Positions 7,143-8,182 of a DNA stretch of 8,182 nt are shown in pieces. This DNA is from Ruminococcus sp. UBA3286 (GTDB lineage: Bacteria; Bacillota; Clostridia; Oscillospirales; Ruminococcaceae): assembly GCA_002362135.1 (NCBI GenBank), contig DETO01000165.1:23758-31939 (forward strand). The letters run 5' to 3'. The notes under the pieces are model-generated. The model ran no database searches, was not told where the DNA came from, and was given only the letters and a program-made list of their open reading frames with translations. The position numbers and the translations under genes are program-made. How positions within the stretch are numbered: position 1 is the stretch's first letter; each line of letters starts with the position of its first letter.

Positions 7143-7443
7143 AATCTTCTTTCATCCGGACTTTCGCTGCATAAATCGCAACGTTTCACCGTCGGCTTCG
7201 GAATTTCACCGAATCAACCGCAATATCGCGGCTCGCAGGCTTTAGAGCCTGTGTTCGTAGGATAAGCTGCGCATCTTTTTGGCAAATTTTGCTGATGACT
7301 GCGTTGAAAAAGTTCGTCATACGACAGTATGCCTTCACTTTTTCGCCTTGTCCTCAGCAAAATTATGCTCAAAAATTTGCGCATCTTCCCTATGAACGCA
7401 GACTCTTACTGCCGGTAAGGAATCTCACCCTGCCCTGAAGATC
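7143..7443 (-). ncRNA. FMN riboswitch (RFN element) with expanded variable arm
   Basis: This is the leader RNA of the rib operon. Read on the minus strand, the conserved RFN segments appear in order. The 5' P1 strand is ATCTTC (7437-7442), then CAGGGTGAGATTCC and ACCGGCAGT (about 7408-7436). After a long insert come GCCTGCGAGCC (about 7231-7241), GATTCGGTGAAATTCC and GAAGCCGACGGT (about 7190-7216), and AGTCCGGATGAAAGAAG ending in the 3' P1 strand GAAGAT (7144-7149). P1 therefore closes by ATCTTC/GAAGAT. FMN binding would favour the downstream terminator and shut off riboflavin genes. The aptamer spans about 300 nt against the usual 120-150, because a 163-nt palindrome fills the variable arm. 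The extended P6 hairpin (CGTTGC/GCAGCG) is also present. Confidence 0.95.
7244..7406. repeat. 163-nt imperfect palindrome (MITE-like) inside the FMN riboswitch variable arm
   Basis: The two arms, about 7244-7322 and 7327-7406, are inverted copies centred on GACA at 7323-7326 (inner stem CATAC/GTATG). The outer 18 nt are AGAGCCTGTGTTCGTAGG on the left against AGAGTCTGCGTTCATAGG for the complement of the right arm. Further in, both arms share TGCGCA, ATTTTTG-like, AATTTTGCTGA and GAAAAAGT blocks with scattered mismatches. There is no coding potential. Such long near-palindromes with no gene resemble non-autonomous mobile repeats. It lies in the loop region of the RFN element that varies in length between species, so the aptamer core is kept. 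Whether other copies exist in the genome cannot be told from this window. Confidence 0.85.
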
Positions 7444-7450
7444 GTTAATT

Positions 7451-7465
7451 TGCAGCAATGCTGCA
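7451..7465 (-). other. perfect hairpin at the predicted 5' end of the rib mRNA
   Basis: TGCAGC-AAT-GCTGCA is a perfect 6-bp stem with a 3-nt loop, placed about 6-20 bases downstream of the -10 box, that is, at the predicted transcription start. It could stabilise the 5' end of the leader RNA or be a repressor operator. The sequence alone does not decide. Confidence 0.55.
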
Positions 7466-7470
7466 TTTTT

Positions 7471-7499
7471 ATTATATCACGCTATTAGCCGTTTGTCAA
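7471..7499 (-). promoter_or_regulatory. consensus sigma-70/sigma-A promoter of the rib operon
   Basis: On the minus strand, TTGACA (7494-7499), a 17-nt spacer and TATAAT (7471-7476) match the consensus perfectly. TGA directly before TATAAT adds an extended -10. The predicted start is near 7464, giving a leader of about 390 nt that contains the FMN riboswitch. Strong transcription here would be held down by riboswitch termination. Confidence 0.92.
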
Positions 7500-7541
7500 C
7501 TAAAAGTTAAATAAAGTCAACAAAAATTATTTTCGGAAATA

Positions 7542-7570
7542 TTGACATTTCCGCTGCGGTGTGATATAAT
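7542..7570 (+). promoter_or_regulatory. consensus sigma-70/sigma-A promoter, divergent from rib
   Basis: TTGACA (7542-7547), a 17-nt spacer and TATAAT (7565-7570) match the consensus, again with TGA before the -10. It drives the zinc-ribbon/TM2 gene at 7629. The -35 boxes of the two divergent promoters are 42 bp apart. The 13-mer GTGATATAATAAA around this -10 (7561-7573) is repeated inverted at the rib -10 (7468-7480). Confidence 0.92.
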
Positions 7571-7585
7571 AAATGTAAATAGATG

Positions 7586-7601
7586 TGAGAATACGTTCTC
7601 A
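7586..7601 (+). other. hairpin in the 5' untranslated region of the TM2 gene
   Basis: TGAGAA-TACG-TTCTCA is a perfect 6-bp stem with a UACG (UNCG-type) tetraloop, starting about 9 bases after the predicted transcription start. It may be a 5' stabilising hairpin or a dyad operator. It resembles a LexA box but has two bases too few between the half sites. Confidence 0.45.
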
Positions 7602-7616
7602 TGTATTTTATGATAT

Positions 7617-7622
7617 GGAGGG
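7617..7622 (+). promoter_or_regulatory. ribosome binding site selecting a TTG start
   Basis: GGAGGG ends six bases before the TTG at 7629. An in-frame TGA at 7611 and the absence of ATG or GTG in the frame between leave TTG as the best start. Confidence 0.8.
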
Positions 7623-7628
7623 ATTATT

Positions 7629-8072
7629 TTGTTCTGTAAACATTGCGGAAAAAATATTGATCCGAAAGCTGCCGTATGCGTTACCTGCGGAGCGCCCACG
7701 GGATGCGGCGAGAGATTCTGCGCAAACTGCGGATGTCCTTTGCAACCGGGAGCCGCCATTTGTATGTCGTGCGGAGTTGCAACAAAAACCGTAGTTCCGG
7801 GCGCTAAATCGAAAATGGCTGCCGGACTGCTCGGAATTTTCCTCGGCGCTTTCGGTGTACATAATTTTTATCTCGGATATATCGGCAAGGCAGTTACCCA
7901 GCTTTGCCTTTCAGCAGGCTCTATACTGCTGACGATCATTACCTGCGGCGTTGCCGGCGTAATTACTCCGTTTATTATTCTTGGCGCTTCCATATGGGGA
8001 CTTATTGAAGGCATCATGATACTCTGCGGCAACATCAATACCGACGGCAACGGAAATCCGCTCGGCGAATAG
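7629..8072 (+). CDS. double zinc-ribbon and TM2 domain membrane protein
   Basis: A 147-residue protein with two short zinc ribbons followed by a TM2 domain. Ribbon 1 has Cys3, Cys6, Cys17 and Cys20 (FCKHCG...CVTCG). Ribbon 2 has Cys31, Cys34, Cys45 and Cys48 (FCANCG...CMSCG). The TM2 region (about 61-133) begins KSKMAAGLLGIFLGAFGVHNFYLG-like (written in parts: KSKMAAGLLG at 60-69, then GVHNFYLG at 76-83). Two hydrophobic helices at about 65-82 and 95-133 are broken by the conserved HNFYLG turn. The TTG start is fixed by GGAGGG and an upstream in-frame stop. A consensus promoter lies 59 bases upstream of the start codon. The domain pair is common in Clostridia. The function is unknown, and the ribbons probably bind zinc on the cytoplasmic side. 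A related TM2 gene follows 72 bp downstream. Confidence 0.92.
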   Translation: MFCKHCGKNIDPKAAVCVTCGAPTGCGERFCANCGCPLQPGAAICMSCGVATKTVVPGAKSKMAAGLLGIFLGAFGVHNFYLGYIGKAVTQLCLSAGSILLTIITCGVAGVITPFIILGASIWGLIEGIMILCGNINTDGNGNPLGE

Positions 8073-8075
8073 CTT

Positions 8076-8108
8076 TAAAACTGTAGATCACAGATTCTAA
8101 CAGTTTTA
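8076..8108 (+). other. inverted repeat between the two TM2 genes
   Basis: TAAAACTGT (8076-8084) and ACAGTTTTA (8100-8108) form a 9-bp stem with a 15-nt loop, three bases after the stop of the first TM2 gene. The stem is A+T-rich and is followed by TATATT rather than a clean U-tract, so it could be a weak terminator, an mRNA-processing hairpin or nothing. Confidence 0.4.
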
Positions 8109-8144
8109 TATATTAACTCTTTTAAAAATTTCAGGAGGTTTCAT

Positions 8145-8182
8145 ATGAATCAGAAATCAAAAATGGCAGCAGGTTTGCTCGG
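8145..8182 (+). CDS. TM2 domain protein, 5' part only
   Basis: Only the first 12 codons are inside the window. They read MNQKSKMAAGLL followed by GG of a Gly codon. A perfect AGGAGG (8133-8138) lies six bases before the ATG. KSKMAAGLLG is identical to residues 60-69 of the preceding protein, the start of its TM2 domain, so this is probably a paralogous TM2 protein without zinc ribbons at its N-terminus. It is likely co-transcribed with the upstream gene. Confidence 0.75.
   Translation, partial: MNQKSKMAAGLL

Noticed and set aside
7244..7406. CRISPR repeat or transcription terminator
   Set aside because: There is one palindrome only, no repeat-spacer array, and no U-tract at either end; it sits inside the aptamer.
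7586..7601. LexA/SOS box upstream of the TM2 gene
   Set aside because: The half sites GAA/TTC are there, but the spacing is two bases short of the Gram-positive GAAC-N4-GTTC consensus.

Overview
The window looks like a chromosomal segment from a Gram-positive anaerobe of the Clostridia, most likely Oscillospiraceae/Ruminococcaceae. The evidence is strong AGGAGG-type ribosome binding sites, consensus sigma-A promoters, an FMN riboswitch ahead of a ribD-ribE-ribBA-ribH operon, bacterial lipoproteins, and zinc-ribbon/TM2 proteins. The taxonomic placement is inference. No database search was possible.

About 7.4 kb (positions 57-7499) is one minus-strand unit, described here in transcription order, right to left. 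A fully consensus promoter (7471-7499) drives a leader with an FMN (RFN) riboswitch (about 7143-7443) and an intrinsic terminator (7088-7114). The genes follow: ribD (deaminase/reductase, broken by an apparent 1-base frameshift near 6190), ribE (riboflavin synthase alpha), a DUF4097-like lipoprotein, ribBA, a three-helix membrane protein, ribH (lumazine synthase), a HAD phosphatase whose start abuts the ribH stop, and, after a 38-bp gap, an M3-type zinc metallopeptidase lipoprotein. From ribD to the HAD gene, each stop lies on or within a few bases of the next ribosome binding site or start, so these genes are probably translated from one FMN-controlled mRNA.

Together ribBA, ribD, ribH and ribE cover GTP plus ribulose-5-phosphate to riboflavin, except for one dephosphorylation step. 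The HAD protein is a natural candidate for that step. The lipoprotein and the membrane protein are not known riboflavin genes and are the odd passengers of the operon.

The riboswitch carries an unusual insertion. Its variable arm is expanded by a 163-nt imperfect palindrome (7244-7406) with arms of about 80 nt, resembling a miniature palindromic mobile repeat nested where it need not disturb the FMN-binding core.

To the right, a second fully consensus promoter (7542-7570) fires divergently into a double zinc-ribbon/TM2 membrane protein (TTG start, 7629-8072). A second TM2 gene begins at 8145 and runs off the window; its visible TM2 start is identical in protein to the first but synonymously diverged in DNA. 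The first 56 bases, downstream of the peptidase, show no convincing feature or terminator.
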